From NCBI GenBank assembly GCA_016806145.1, contig CP063166.1, positions 4,836,001 through 4,900,000 on the forward strand: a DNA stretch of 64,000 nucleotides, given 5' to 3'. This DNA comes from Variovorax paradoxus (GTDB lineage: Bacteria; Pseudomonadota; Gammaproteobacteria; Burkholderiales; Burkholderiaceae_C). Shown here piece after piece: positions 52,735-61,871 of this stretch. Under the pieces are notes generated by a model that saw nothing but the letters and a program-made list of their open reading frames with translations, was not told the DNA's origin and did no database searches. The translations under genes and the position numbers were made by a program. Every line of letters starts with the position of its first letter. The stretch's first letter is position 1.

Positions 52735-54357
52735 TCAGTTCACGCAATCGAAGCTCGCCGCATCCTTCGTATTGCCCGCGCCCTTGTAGCGCGGGTACGC
52801 GGGGTATTTGCACATCGGCCGCGCGAGCGCCGTGGCGCCCGTACCTGCCTCGAGCTTGCGCTGCACCAGGCCCTGCGCCGACGCCGGCACGCCCTGCTCG
52901 ACCCAGGTCGCCATCGCCTTCAGCAGGTCGACCTTGTCGGCGCCCGGCCCGCCCGCGCAATGGCCGACGCCCGGCGCGAGGAACAGCTCGACGGTCTGGT
53001 CGGCCTTGGCCTGCCCGAGCTTGCCGACCACCTGGTCGTAGTAGCGCGAGGTGTCGCGCGCGCTCACCGAGGTGTCGTTGGTGCCGTTCCACAGGATCAG
53101 CTTCGAGCCGCGCGCATGCAGCCGCTCCAGGTCGGGATCGGCCGCGCTGAACAGGCCGCCGACCACGCCCATGCGCGTGAGCCACTGGTCGGGGTTCCAG
53201 GCCAGCGTGTCGAAGGCCGGGTCCTGCGTGATGAACGAGCGCACGAAGCCGTCCGAGAACATGCCCTGGATCGAGTTGCCGCCGAGCGCCGCCTGCGGCC
53301 AGATGTACGAGCCCCAGCCATCGGCCGTGTTCTCGAGGCCGAAGTTGTAGCCCGGATGCGACCAGGCCCCGTCGGACGTGGCGACCGGCGAGGTGATGAT
53401 CTTCACCGTGGCGATCTGCGCGTCCGACAGGCAGGCATCGCCGGTGTCGGCGCCGCCCGCGCAGCGCAACGGCGCGGGGTCGTAGTTGCAGGCCGCGGGC
53501 TTCGAGACGATGCCGTCGGCCACGCCGTCGAGCGCATCGCACTGCGCGAGCACCGCGTTGGCCAGCAGGGTCTGCTTGGCCGGGTTCAGCGTGTTCGCCG
53601 GCACGCGCACCTGCTTCGAGATGCGGTTGAACTGCACGAACAGGCCCATGATGTTGCCGGCCGGCGCGCGCGCGACGATGCCGTCGAAGTCCTCGGGGAA
53701 GCGCTGCGCGAGCATCAGCGCGTCGTGGCCGCCCATCGAGCAGCCCTCGAAGTAGCTGCGCGCGGGGCCGCTGCCGAAGAAGGCCGCGATCAGTTCCTTG
53801 CCCGGCGGCAGCGCGCGGTGCTCCGATTGCTGCGTGAAGTCGAGCAGCTTCGCGGGATCGGCCGCGAAGCGCGCCGCGAAGTAGCCCGCGTCGCGCACGC
53901 CGGGATAGTCGTAGCCGCCGTTGGTGCCGATGGTGGCGTAGCGCTCGCTAAAGATCGAGGCGCTGAACTGCGGATCGGCCGCGCTGGGCAGCGCGCCGTC
54001 GAAGCCGCCGCCGCCGATGAAGGCCAGCTTGCCGTTCCAACCCGAGGTCGGCAGGCGCGCCTCGAAGCGCAGGCTCGAGCCCTGGAAGCTCGCGGTGAGC
54101 ACGCAGTACTCGGGCTGCACGCCGGTGGCGGCGACCAGCTTCGCATCGTCGACGCGCACCGCGCCTTCGGCAACGGATCGGCCCTTGAACGCGGGGCATT
54201 TCTCGGCCAACGACTGCGCGGGCGGCGGTGCCGCCGGTGGTGCGCTCGCCGGTGGCGCGAGCGGCACGAAGCCGGCCCCACCGCCCCCGCCGCCACATCC
54301 CGCCATCAACGCAGCCGCGGCCATCGCGACCCATGGGTTCCTGTGCAGATGCTTCAT
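52735..54357 (-). CDS. tannase/feruloyl esterase family lipoprotein
   Basis: This 540-residue exported serine esterase (lipobox LMAGC near residue 21, then Gly- and Pro-rich linkers) hydrolyses galloyl or feruloyl esters in family members. The nucleophile lies in FEGCSMGGHDALMLAQ, the Asp in LWNGTNDTSVSARDTSRYYD, and the His in APGVGHCAGGPG. Together they form the CS-D-HC signature, with the two adjacent cysteines able to bridge. Several further cysteines (CDALDGVADG, CLSDAQI) fit the family. It is followed by an FAD oxidase and an MFS carrier in reverse order of catabolism. The natural ester is unknown. Confidence 0.9.
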   Translation of the reverse strand: MKHLHRNPWVAMAAAALMAGCGGGGGGAGFVPLAPPASAPPAAPPPAQSLAEKCPAFKGRSVAEGAVRVDDAKLVAATGVQPEYCVLTASFQGSSLRFEARLPTSGWNGKLAFIGGGGFDGALPSAADPQFSASIFSERYATIGTNGGYDYPGVRDAGYFAARFAADPAKLLDFTQQSEHRALPPGKELIAAFFGSGPARSYFEGCSMGGHDALMLAQRFPEDFDGIVARAPAGNIMGLFVQFNRISKQVRVPANTLNPAKQTLLANAVLAQCDALDGVADGIVSKPAACNYDPAPLRCAGGADTGDACLSDAQIATVKIITSPVATSDGAWSHPGYNFGLENTADGWGSYIWPQAALGGNSIQGMFSDGFVRSFITQDPAFDTLAWNPDQWLTRMGVVGGLFSAADPDLERLHARGSKLILWNGTNDTSVSARDTSRYYDQVVGKLGQAKADQTVELFLAPGVGHCAGGPGADKVDLLKAMATWVEQGVPASAQGLVQRKLEAGTGATALARPMCKYPAYPRYKGAGNTKDAASFDCVN

Positions 54358-54392
54358 CGTCCTGTCTCCTGTGTTGTCGTCTTCGGATGCAT

Positions 54393-55808
54393 TCAGAGCA
54401 TGGCGTGGTCCACGACCTTGCCGGGATTGAAGATGTCGTGCGGATCGAGCGCGCGCTTGATCGCGCGCATCAGCCCCACCGCCTGCGCGCCGTGCTCCTC
54501 GACCAGGTACTGCATCTTGTGCAGCCCCACGCCGTGCTCGCCGGTGGAGGTGCCGCCATGGCGCAGCGCGCGCTGCACCAGCCGGTGGCTGAAGGCCTCG
54601 GCGGCAGCGTTCGCGGCGGCATCGTCGGGATCGACCAGCACCAGGCAATGGAAATTGCCGTCGCCCACGTGCCCGAACACCGGCGCCAGCAGCCCGTGCT
54701 CGGCGATGTCGGCCTGGGTCTCGTCGATGCACTGCGCGAGCGCCGACAGCGGCACGCAGGCATCGGTCGTGAGGCTGCGGCAGCCGGCCTGGAGCTGCAG
54801 GCAGGCGAAGTAGGCGTGATGGCGCGGCGTCCACAGCCGCGAGCGCTCTTCCTGCCGCAGCGCCCACTGGAACGCACCGCCACCATGGCCGGCCACGATC
54901 TCGCGCACCAGTTCGGCCTGTTCGTCGATCTGCGCCTTGCTCGCGCCGAACTCGAGGAACAGCGTCGGCTGCTCGGCCAGCGTGGTGCGGCTGTGGGCGT
55001 TCACGGCGCGGATCGTCAGCGCATCGAGCATTTCGGCGCGCGCGAGCGGCACGCCGAGCTGGATCGCCTCGATCACCACGTCGACCGCCGCGCGCACCGA
55101 GGGGAAATGCACCACCGCCGCCGCATGCGCCTCGGGATGCGGATGCAGCCGCACCGTGGCCTCGGCGATCAGGCCCAGCGTGCCTTCGGAACCGCAATAG
55201 AGTTGCGTGAGGTTGTAGCCGGCCGAGCTCTTGCGCGCCTGCGTCGCGGTGCGCACCACCTCGCCGTCGGCCGTCACCACCGTGAGGTTCACGAGGTTGT
55301 CGCGCATGGTGCCGTAGCGCACGGTGTTCGTGCCCGAGGCGGCGGTCGCGACCATGCCGCCGATCGAGGCGTCGGCACCGGGGTCGACCGAGAAGAAGAA
55401 GCCGCTGTCCGCGAGCGCCGCGTTGAGCTGGCCGCGCGTCACGCCGGCCTCGACCGTGGCCGTGAGATCGCCGCCGCGGATCGCGAGCACGCGGTTCATG
55501 CGCGAGAAGTCGATGCACACGCCGCCCTGCACCGCGAGCAGGTGGCCTTCGACCGACGAACCCACGCCGAAGCCGATCACCGGCACGCGTTCGCGCGCAC
55601 AGGCGCGCACCACGAAGGCCACTTCGTCGGTGCTCTGCACGAACACCACCGCGTCGGGCGGCTGCGGCGCATAGGCCGATTCGTCGGTGCCGTGCTGCAG
55701 CAGCACGGCCTGGCTGGTCGACAGGCGTTCCTCGAAACGCCGTTGCAGGAGCGCGAGCAGTTCGGCCGAAGGCGAACGGCGCGCAGGGGAGATCACGACC
55801 GCATCCAT
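54393..55808 (-). CDS. FAD-linked D-2-hydroxyacid dehydrogenase (GlcD/Dld type)
   Basis: This 471-residue flavoprotein has an N-terminal PCMH FAD-binding domain (VPVIGFGVGSSVEGHLLA, PGADASIGGMVATAASGTNTVRYGTM; about residues 45-225). The FAD-oxidase C-terminal domain carries GHVGDGNFHCLV and EHGVGLHKMQYL. Members oxidise glycolate, D-lactate or D-2-hydroxyglutarate and pass electrons to cytochrome or ETF. The short linker from the MFS gene is 74 bases. In this cluster it may oxidise a 2-hydroxy acid released or imported with the esterase and carrier; inference. Confidence 0.9.
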   Translation of the reverse strand: MDAVVISPARRSPSAELLALLQRRFEERLSTSQAVLLQHGTDESAYAPQPPDAVVFVQSTDEVAFVVRACARERVPVIGFGVGSSVEGHLLAVQGGVCIDFSRMNRVLAIRGGDLTATVEAGVTRGQLNAALADSGFFFSVDPGADASIGGMVATAASGTNTVRYGTMRDNLVNLTVVTADGEVVRTATQARKSSAGYNLTQLYCGSEGTLGLIAEATVRLHPHPEAHAAAVVHFPSVRAAVDVVIEAIQLGVPLARAEMLDALTIRAVNAHSRTTLAEQPTLFLEFGASKAQIDEQAELVREIVAGHGGGAFQWALRQEERSRLWTPRHHAYFACLQLQAGCRSLTTDACVPLSALAQCIDETQADIAEHGLLAPVFGHVGDGNFHCLVLVDPDDAAANAAAEAFSHRLVQRALRHGGTSTGEHGVGLHKMQYLVEEHGAQAVGLMRAIKRALDPHDIFNPGKVVDHAML

Positions 55809-55882
55809 GGGGTGGGACTTTCTGTGGGGAACCGGGAATGAAGCGCCGCGGACGAACGCCGCGGCGCGAAAAAGACGAAGAC

Positions 55883-57199
55883 TCAGCGCCGCGCGGCGGC
55901 CGGCTTGACCAGCAGCACCAGCACCGCGCCCGCCACCAGCAGGCCCGCGAGCATGTGCAGGCCCGCGTCGGTGCTCTGCGTCGCGTCCTTGATCAGGCCG
56001 ATGAGGAAGGGCGCGCTGAAGCCCGAGAGGTTGCCGAAGGAGTTGATCAGCGCGATGCCCGCGGCGGCGGCCGCACCGCCCAGGAAGGCCGTCGGCATGC
56101 CCCAGAAGATCGGCAGGGTCGACATGATGCCCATGGTGGCCAGCGTGAGCCCGGCCATCGCGAGCACCGCGTTGCCGTGGAAGGCCACGCTGAGCACCAG
56201 TCCGACCGCGCCCACGATCGCGGCCAGCGCGCTGTGCCAGCGGTACTCGAGCCGGCGGTCGGCGCTGCGCGCCATCAGGTACATCGCGACCACGCCGAAG
56301 GTCCAGGGGATGGCGCTCAACAGGCCGATGTCGAGCGCGCCCTTCACGCCGATCGCCTTGATGATGCTCGGCAGCCAGAACGAGATGCCGTACAGGCCCG
56401 AGGTGTAGGCGAAGTACACCAGCGCCAGCAGCCAGACGCGGCCGTTGCCCAGCACCTCGAGGATGCGCGGCTCGGCCTTGCCCTGGTTCTCGGCCGCGAT
56501 GTCGCGCGCGATCAGTTCGCGCTCGGCGGGACTGAGCCACTGCGCGTCCTTCACGCGGTCGTCGAGGTAGCGCCACACGAGCAGGCCCAGCGCCACCGTC
56601 GGCAAGCCCTGCAGCAGGAACAGCCATTGCCAGCCGGCCCAGCCGTTGACGCCGCCCATGCCCTGCAGGATCCAGCCCGAGATCGGGCCGCCGAGGATGC
56701 CCGCGAACGGGATCGCCGCGAGGAACAGCGAGGTCGCCTTGCTGCGCCGCGCGGCCGGGTACCAGTAGGTCAGGTACAGGATGATCCCTGGGAAGAAGCC
56801 CGCCTCCGCCGCGCCCAGCAGGAAGCGGATCACGTAGAAGGACATCGGCGAGCTCACGAACATGGTGCCGGCCGACAGCAGACCCCAGGTGATCATGATC
56901 CGCGCGATCCAGCGGCGCGCGCCCACGCGGTGCAGCACCACGTTGCTCGGCACCTCGAACAGGAAGTAGCCGATGAAGAAGATGCCCGCGCCCAGGCCGT
57001 ACACCGCCTCGCTGAACTGCAGGTCGCCCTGCATCTGCAGCTTGGCGAAGCCGACGTTGACGCGGTCGAGGTAGGCCACGATGTAGCAGACGAAGAGCAG
57101 CGGGATGAGCCGCCAGCCGACCTTGCGGTAGACGTCATCGGCGCCGCCGTCCTCTTGCGCCGCCGCTGCCCGGGGCCGTGTGATCGCGCTCGTGTTCAT
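55883..57199 (-). CDS. MFS transporter of the anion:cation symporter (ACS) family
   Basis: This 438-residue protein has 12 predicted helices. It carries the ACS pattern LIPLLFVCYIVAYLDRVNVGFAKLQMQGDL near the start, then FFIGYFLFEVPSNVVLHRVGARRWIARIM and GAAEAGFFPGIILYLTYWYPA. This family moves organic acids such as tartrate, hydroxyphenylacetate and galactonate. It is the most upstream gene of the MFS-oxidase-esterase set on the - strand. It is divergent from the LLM oxidoreductase gene, with a 209-base spacer where no clear operator was found. Confidence 0.9.
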   Translation of the reverse strand: MNTSAITRPRAAAAQEDGGADDVYRKVGWRLIPLLFVCYIVAYLDRVNVGFAKLQMQGDLQFSEAVYGLGAGIFFIGYFLFEVPSNVVLHRVGARRWIARIMITWGLLSAGTMFVSSPMSFYVIRFLLGAAEAGFFPGIILYLTYWYPAARRSKATSLFLAAIPFAGILGGPISGWILQGMGGVNGWAGWQWLFLLQGLPTVALGLLVWRYLDDRVKDAQWLSPAERELIARDIAAENQGKAEPRILEVLGNGRVWLLALVYFAYTSGLYGISFWLPSIIKAIGVKGALDIGLLSAIPWTFGVVAMYLMARSADRRLEYRWHSALAAIVGAVGLVLSVAFHGNAVLAMAGLTLATMGIMSTLPIFWGMPTAFLGGAAAAAGIALINSFGNLSGFSAPFLIGLIKDATQSTDAGLHMLAGLLVAGAVLVLLVKPAAARR

Positions 57200-57408
57200 G
57201 GAGTGGGTGTCTCGCTGTGCTGGTGATTCGGTGCGCCGATGGTCGCGGCGGCACGCGAGGGCACCGCAGCGGGTTTACGCGCAAGATTCATATGGATTGA
57301 AGATCGGCGCATCTCCGATCGAGATGCTTGGCGCGGCGGCCTTGTCCCCACGAGGCGTCGGTCGCGATACGCGTGCGATCATTTCCCTCGCCTCCTCCTT
57401 CGCCGCCC

Positions 57409-58386
57409 ATGCCCTCCTTCAACCGCGCCTACCAGCAGACCCTCCAGGCCGGCCGACTCACGCTCGGCCTCATGACACCGATCGCGCGCCCCGACGATGC
57501 GATGGCCGACCTGGCCGTCGAACGCGATCTCGCGCAGCGCGCCGACGCGCTGGGCTACGCGGCGCTGTGGACGCGCGACGTGCCGGTGCTCGCGCCGCAG
57601 GGCGAACAGATGATGCCCACGGCCCCGCTCGACGAGCCCCTCCTCTGGCTCGCCACGCTGGCCGCGGCCACGCAGCGCATCGCGCTCGGCACGGCCGCCG
57701 CGGTGCTGCCGCTGCGCCAGCCGCTGCACCTGGCCAAGGCCGCGCTGTCGCTCAACCGGCTGTCGGGCGAGCGCTTCATCCTCGGGCTCGGTTCGGGCGA
57801 CCGCGAGGCCGAGTTCGCGATCTTCGGCGAGGACATCGCGCAGCGCGCCGAGACCTTCCGCGAGCGCTGGATGCTGGTGCGCTCGGCCCTCTCGCCGCTG
57901 GCTGCCGAACGCGCCGCACTGCGCGAGGCCGCGGCGGGCCACGAGCTGATGGCGGCGCCGGCCGAACGCATCGGCATGGTGGTGGTGGGGTCGGCGCGGC
58001 AGTCGCTGCAATGGACCGCGTCCCATGCCGACGGCTGGGCCACCTACCACCGCGACGAGGCGCGCCAGCAGGGCCGCATCGGCCTGTGGCAGACCGCGCT
58101 GCGCGAACGCGCGGGCGGCGAGGCCAAGCCCTTCATCCAGTCGCTGCAGCTCGAATTGCTCGAGCGCGCCGACGCGCCGGCCGAGCCGATCGAGCTGGGC
58201 CTGCGCACCGGGCGCGACGCCTTGGTGGCCTACCTCGACCGGCTGGAAGACGCGGGCGTGGCCCACGTGCTGATGAACATCGCGCGCGGGCCGCGCGATG
58301 CGCGCGAGATCGTGGAGGAACTCGGGCGCGAGGTGCTGCCGCGCCTGAAGAGCGCGACCGCTCGTTCCCCTACCCGTTCACGCTGA
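57409..58386 (+). CDS. LLM-class flavin-dependent oxidoreductase
   Basis: This 325-residue luciferase-like monooxygenase or reductase uses flavin. GYAALWTRDVPVLAP, ATQRIALGTAAAVLPLRQPLHLAKAALSLNRLSGERFILGLGSGD and HADGWATYHRDE are family segments. The role, oxidation or desulfonation of an organic compound, is not determined. The ATG at 57409 (MPSFNRAY) fits; an earlier ATG at 57328 adds a basic leader. The stop codon TGA at 58384-58386 lies inside the left arm of the repeat at 58373-58459, so the last four or five residues (TRSR) are encoded by the repeat. Confidence 0.83.
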   Translation: MPSFNRAYQQTLQAGRLTLGLMTPIARPDDAMADLAVERDLAQRADALGYAALWTRDVPVLAPQGEQMMPTAPLDEPLLWLATLAAATQRIALGTAAAVLPLRQPLHLAKAALSLNRLSGERFILGLGSGDREAEFAIFGEDIAQRAETFRERWMLVRSALSPLAAERAALREAAAGHELMAAPAERIGMVVVGSARQSLQWTASHADGWATYHRDEARQQGRIGLWQTALRERAGGEAKPFIQSLQLELLERADAPAEPIELGLRTGRDALVAYLDRLEDAGVAHVLMNIARGPRDAREIVEELGREVLPRLKSATARSPTRSR

Positions 58387-58459
58387 GCCTGTCGAAGCGC
58401 CGCGCAAGGCTTCGATCCTTCGACAAGCTCAGGACGGGCCGAGCTCAGCCCGAACGGTT
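58373..58459. repeat. palindromic extragenic repeat (copy 2), overlapping a gene end
   Basis: The left arm (58373-58398) is identical over GTTCACGCTGAGCCTGTCGA and beyond to copy 1 at 10529-10553. The shared CGCCGCGCAAGGCTTCGA follows. A second right-arm-like segment (CTTCGACAAGCTCAGGACGG, 58419-58437) and the terminal GCTCAGCCCGAACGG (58443-58457) extend it. It appears to be a composite or partly duplicated copy. The left arm supplies the stop codon of the LLM gene. Confidence 0.85.
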
Positions 58460-58476
58460 TGGAGAATCCCCCGTTT

Positions 58477-59718
58477 TCAGTTCGCGCTCAACGCCATCAG
58501 CATCCGCGACAGCAGATACAGCCGCGGCACGATGCTCTCGACCTCCGCGTATTCCTCGGGCGTATGGATGCCACCGCCCACGATGCCGAAGCCGTCGAGC
58601 ACCGGCACGCCGACACCGGCCACCAGGCTCGCATCGGCGGCACCGCCGCTGCTCTCGATGGTGAGCTTCTTGCCGATCTCGGCGTAGATGCCCTCGGCGG
58701 TCGCCACCAGCTTGTCGGAAGCGGGCGAACGCGGCATCGGCGGCAGGCCGCGGATCAGGCGCACCTTGACCTCGGTGTCGGGGATCAGCTTGTTCTGCGA
58801 GATGCGCTGCAGGTCCTTCTCGACGCGGTCGAGCTCCTCGGGCGTGGCGGCGCGCACGTCGCCGCGCGCGCTGGCGGTGGCGGGGATCACGTTGGTCGGG
58901 CCGTTGGCGGTCAGCACCGTGAAGTTGACCGTGGTCTTCTTCGCGGCATCGGCGGTCTTCGACAGCTGCAGCACCTGGTGCGCCACTTCCATCGCGGCAT
59001 TGCGGCCGGCCTCGGGCGCCACGCCGGCGTGCGCGGCCAGGCCCTTCACCTCGATCAGCGCGGTGGCCGAGCCCTTGCGCTCCACCACCAGGCCGTCGGC
59101 CGGACGGCCCGGCTCGAGGTTCAGCGCCACGTCGTGCTGTTTGGCCACGCGCTCGATCAGCGCGCTGGTGCCGACCGAGCCGGTCTCCTCGTTGGTGTCG
59201 ATCAGGAAGGTGAGCTGGCCGTAGTCCTTGAAGCCCAGCTGCTGCAGGATCTTGAGCGCCTGCAGGCCCGCGACCACGCCGCCCTTGTTGTCCATCACGC
59301 CCGGGCCGTAGGCGCGGCCGTCCTTCACGTAGAAGGGCTTGGCGGCGGCGGTGCCGTCCTTGAACACGGTGTCGATGTGGGCCAGGATCAGGATCTTCTT
59401 CTTGCCGGTGCCGGTGAAGGTCGCGACCACGTTGCTGCCCGGATGCGGCTCGGCCGGGAAGGTCTCGATGCGCGCGCCCAGCTGGCGCAGTTCGTCCACC
59501 ACCAGCGTGCGGACCTTCTCGAGGCCCTCGGCATTGGTCGAGCCCGAGTCGATGTTGACCAGGCGCTCGAGCAGCTTGAGCGATTCCTCCTTCTTCTGCG
59601 TGGCGGCGTCGAGCACGGCCCGGTTCGGCTGCTGCGCCGAAGCAGCGCCCGAGAAGGCGAGCGCGCTGGCCAGCACGATGGCCGGCGTGCGAAGGGAGGG
59701 GAAGGCGAAAGTCTTCAT
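58477..59718 (-). CDS. exported M20 family metallopeptidase (glutamate carboxypeptidase-like)
   Basis: This 413-residue zinc peptidase has a signal peptide ending near GAASAQ (residue 28). Zinc-site motifs are LAHIDTVF, GPGVMDNKGG and NEETGS, with NLEPGRPA and GGIHTPEEYAE. The dimerisation lid lies between about 205 and 315. The family hydrolyses C-terminal Glu or folate/antibiotic-like conjugates (CPG2 type). It lies on the - strand after the IclR gene (114-base gap) and may be cotranscribed with it. Periplasmic location is inferred from the signal peptide. Confidence 0.88.
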   Translation of the reverse strand: MKTFAFPSLRTPAIVLASALAFSGAASAQQPNRAVLDAATQKKEESLKLLERLVNIDSGSTNAEGLEKVRTLVVDELRQLGARIETFPAEPHPGSNVVATFTGTGKKKILILAHIDTVFKDGTAAAKPFYVKDGRAYGPGVMDNKGGVVAGLQALKILQQLGFKDYGQLTFLIDTNEETGSVGTSALIERVAKQHDVALNLEPGRPADGLVVERKGSATALIEVKGLAAHAGVAPEAGRNAAMEVAHQVLQLSKTADAAKKTTVNFTVLTANGPTNVIPATASARGDVRAATPEELDRVEKDLQRISQNKLIPDTEVKVRLIRGLPPMPRSPASDKLVATAEGIYAEIGKKLTIESSGGAADASLVAGVGVPVLDGFGIVGGGIHTPEEYAEVESIVPRLYLLSRMLMALSAN

Positions 59719-59832
59719 GAGTCTTGTTGTCCGTTCTTTGTCGATGGCTGTTGGCTCCGCGAGGAGGCGCGCCGCTCCCCGCGACGCGCCGCCGCAGCCT
59801 ATCGCCCCGGTCGCACGCGGGTCAAGCGCGGC

Positions 59833-60696
59833 TCAGCATTCCTTCGGTACCAGGTAGCCCAGTACCTCGCTGGTGGCCGCCGCCTCGCGCAGCACGGCCG
59901 TCGCGATCGCGCCGTCGGCCGAGGGATCGAAGCCGCCGCTCGCGCCCAGCGCGGTGATGACGGCGCACACGCGACCCGTGAAGTCGTGCACCGGCGCCGC
60001 GACCGCGCTGATGCCGCGCAGGTAGGTGTCGCGCACCACCGCGCAGCGCAGCGCGCGCACCTCGGCGCGCAGGGCCTCGATCGGCTGCTTCGCATCGAGC
60101 TGCGCACGCATCTCGCGCGGCGCCGCGGCCAGCTCCTGCTCGGCCAGCTCGCGCACGCTGCGCTCGTTAAGCAGGCCGAGGAAGGCGCGGCCCGTGGCCG
60201 ACCACAGCATCGACATCACCGAGCCCGCGCGCACGTTGACCGTGACCGGCAGGCCCGGCTCCTCGAAGCGCATCACGGTCGGGCCCTTGTTGCCCATCAC
60301 GGCGACGAAGCAGGTCACCTCGAGCCCTTCGCGCAGCCGCACCAGCGCGGGCTCGGCCGCGCGCACCGGGTCGGACTGGCGCATCGCGGCCAGCCCGATG
60401 TTGATGGCCTCGGGGCCGAGCCGGTAGCGCTGCGAATCGACGTCCTGCGCCACCAGCCCTTCCTGCACCAGGCTCGCGAGGTAGCGGTGCACCTTGGCCG
60501 GGCTCTCGCCCACGTGCGCCGCGAGGCCCGACAGGCCCGCGTTGCCGCCCATGCGCGCCAGGCCCTTGAGCACCGCCATGCCGGTCTCGGCCGACTGCAC
60601 GCGCTGGCGCCGCTCGCGCGGCGCGGGCGTGGCGGACGACCTTGCGACTGCGGCCTTCGGCTTGGCGGGGGCGCTTTTCTTCGGGGTGGAAGCCAT
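59833..60696 (-). CDS. IclR family transcriptional regulator
   Basis: This 287-residue regulator has a Lys/Ala-rich tail (about 1-30) before the winged helix (about 35-95; TGMAVLKGLARMGGNAGLSGLAAHVGESPAKVHRYLASLVQEGLVAQD). The IclR effector domain (about 110-275) includes GYLVPKE at the end. It is divergent from the Bug receptor and P450 genes across 171 bases holding a palindromic site. It probably represses or activates them in response to the substrate or its metabolite. Confidence 0.9.
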   Translation of the reverse strand: MASTPKKSAPAKPKAAVARSSATPAPRERRQRVQSAETGMAVLKGLARMGGNAGLSGLAAHVGESPAKVHRYLASLVQEGLVAQDVDSQRYRLGPEAINIGLAAMRQSDPVRAAEPALVRLREGLEVTCFVAVMGNKGPTVMRFEEPGLPVTVNVRAGSVMSMLWSATGRAFLGLLNERSVRELAEQELAAAPREMRAQLDAKQPIEALRAEVRALRCAVVRDTYLRGISAVAAPVHDFTGRVCAVITALGASGGFDPSADGAIATAVLREAAATSEVLGYLVPKEC

Positions 60697-60762
60697 GTGC
60701 GGATCGTCTCGTTCTCGAAAAAAGGGGCGGGCACCCGATGGTAAGTACGGTGGCCCGAGGGC

Positions 60763-60800
60763 TTGCCTCGCGATTTACGCTATGCGTACAATCATTACGC
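60763..60800. promoter_or_regulatory. promoter and IclR-type operator before the Bug/P450 operon
   Basis: TTGCCT (60763-60768) and TACAAT (60787-60792), 18 bases apart, form a possible promoter for the + strand operon. The palindrome TACGC-TAT-GCGTA (60776-60788) sits within it, and a second TTACGC occurs at 60795-60800. IclR sites are commonly such short palindromes overlapping the promoter. Binding by the adjacent IclR protein is inferred. Confidence 0.6.
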
Positions 60801-60867
60801 AAAACTCGCCGTCGCGGATTTTGACCCCGGATTGCGCTTCCCAGAACCCTAGAAACCAGGAGACACG

Positions 60868-61845
60868 ATGAAGAAGTTCCTGGCCGGCTGCCTGCTGGCC
60901 CTCCCCGCGCTCGCCGTCACGAGCACCGCCTTCGCCCAGGCCGCCGCCTACCCCGCCAAGCCGATCCGCTGGCTCGTGCCCTATGCCGCCGGCGGCGGTT
61001 CCGACTTCCTCGCGCGCACGATCGGCCAGACGCTGTCGACGCAGGCCGGCCAGCCGGTGCTGGTCGACAACAAGCCCGGCGGCAACACCGCCATCGCGGC
61101 CGCGGAGACGGCGCGCTCGGCGGCCGACGGCTACACCGTGCTGTCGGCCGACAACGGCACCATGGTGTTCAACCCCTCGCTCTACAAGACGCTGTCGTAC
61201 AGCCCCACCAAGGACCTCGCGCCGGTCACGCTGATGGGCCGCTTCCCGATGATCCTGGTGGTCAATCCGGCCAGCGGCATCGCCGACGCCAAGACCTTCA
61301 TCGCCCAGGCCAAGGCCAAGCCCGGCAGCTTCTCGTACGCCTCGGCCGGCGCGGGCAGCCCGCACCACCTGGCGATGGAACTGCTCAAGACCGAGGCCGG
61401 CCTGTTCATGGTGCACGTGCCCTACCGCGGCGCGGCACCGGCCCTCACCGACGTGGCCGGCGGCCAAGTGCAGGCCATGATGGTCGACCTCGCCGCGGGC
61501 GCGGGCTTCATCAAGGGCGGCAAGGTCAAGGCCATCGCCGTGGCCAACGCCACGCGGCTGCCGCAGCTGCCCGACGTGCCCACCTTCGCCGAGCTCGGCC
61601 ACAAGGGCGTGGAAGCCGCCGCGCTGGTCGGCATGGTGGTGCCCGCCGCCACGCCGCCCGAAGTGGTGAACGCGCTCAACAAGCGCGTGGTCGCGGCCAT
61701 CAACGAACCCACGGTGCGCAAGCGCCTCGAGGACTTCGGCGTCGAGCCCGTGGGCAACACGCCCGCGCAGTTCGGCGAACTGCTGCGCAGCGAGACCGTG
61801 CGCTGGCAGAAGCTGATCCGCGACCTGAAGATCACCCTGGACTGA
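60868..61845 (+). CDS. Bug/TctC family tripartite tricarboxylate transporter receptor
   Basis: This 325-residue periplasmic binding protein has a signal peptide ending at VTSTAFA|QAA (residue 23). The Bug signature YPAKPIRWLVPYAAGGGSD opens the mature protein. AGSPHHLAMELLK and AHVPYRGAAPALTDVAGGQ follow. AGGAGA lies before the ATG. Bug proteins bind carboxylates or aromatic acids with or without TctAB partners; none is adjacent here. It is in an operon with the P450 26 bases downstream, so it may bind the P450 substrate or a related acid. Confidence 0.92.
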   Translation: MKKFLAGCLLALPALAVTSTAFAQAAAYPAKPIRWLVPYAAGGGSDFLARTIGQTLSTQAGQPVLVDNKPGGNTAIAAAETARSAADGYTVLSADNGTMVFNPSLYKTLSYSPTKDLAPVTLMGRFPMILVVNPASGIADAKTFIAQAKAKPGSFSYASAGAGSPHHLAMELLKTEAGLFMVHVPYRGAAPALTDVAGGQVQAMMVDLAAGAGFIKGGKVKAIAVANATRLPQLPDVPTFAELGHKGVEAAALVGMVVPAATPPEVVNALNKRVVAAINEPTVRKRLEDFGVEPVGNTPAQFGELLRSETVRWQKLIRDLKITLD

Positions 61846-61871
61846 CGCGCCGCGCGGAAGGAGCCTTCTCG

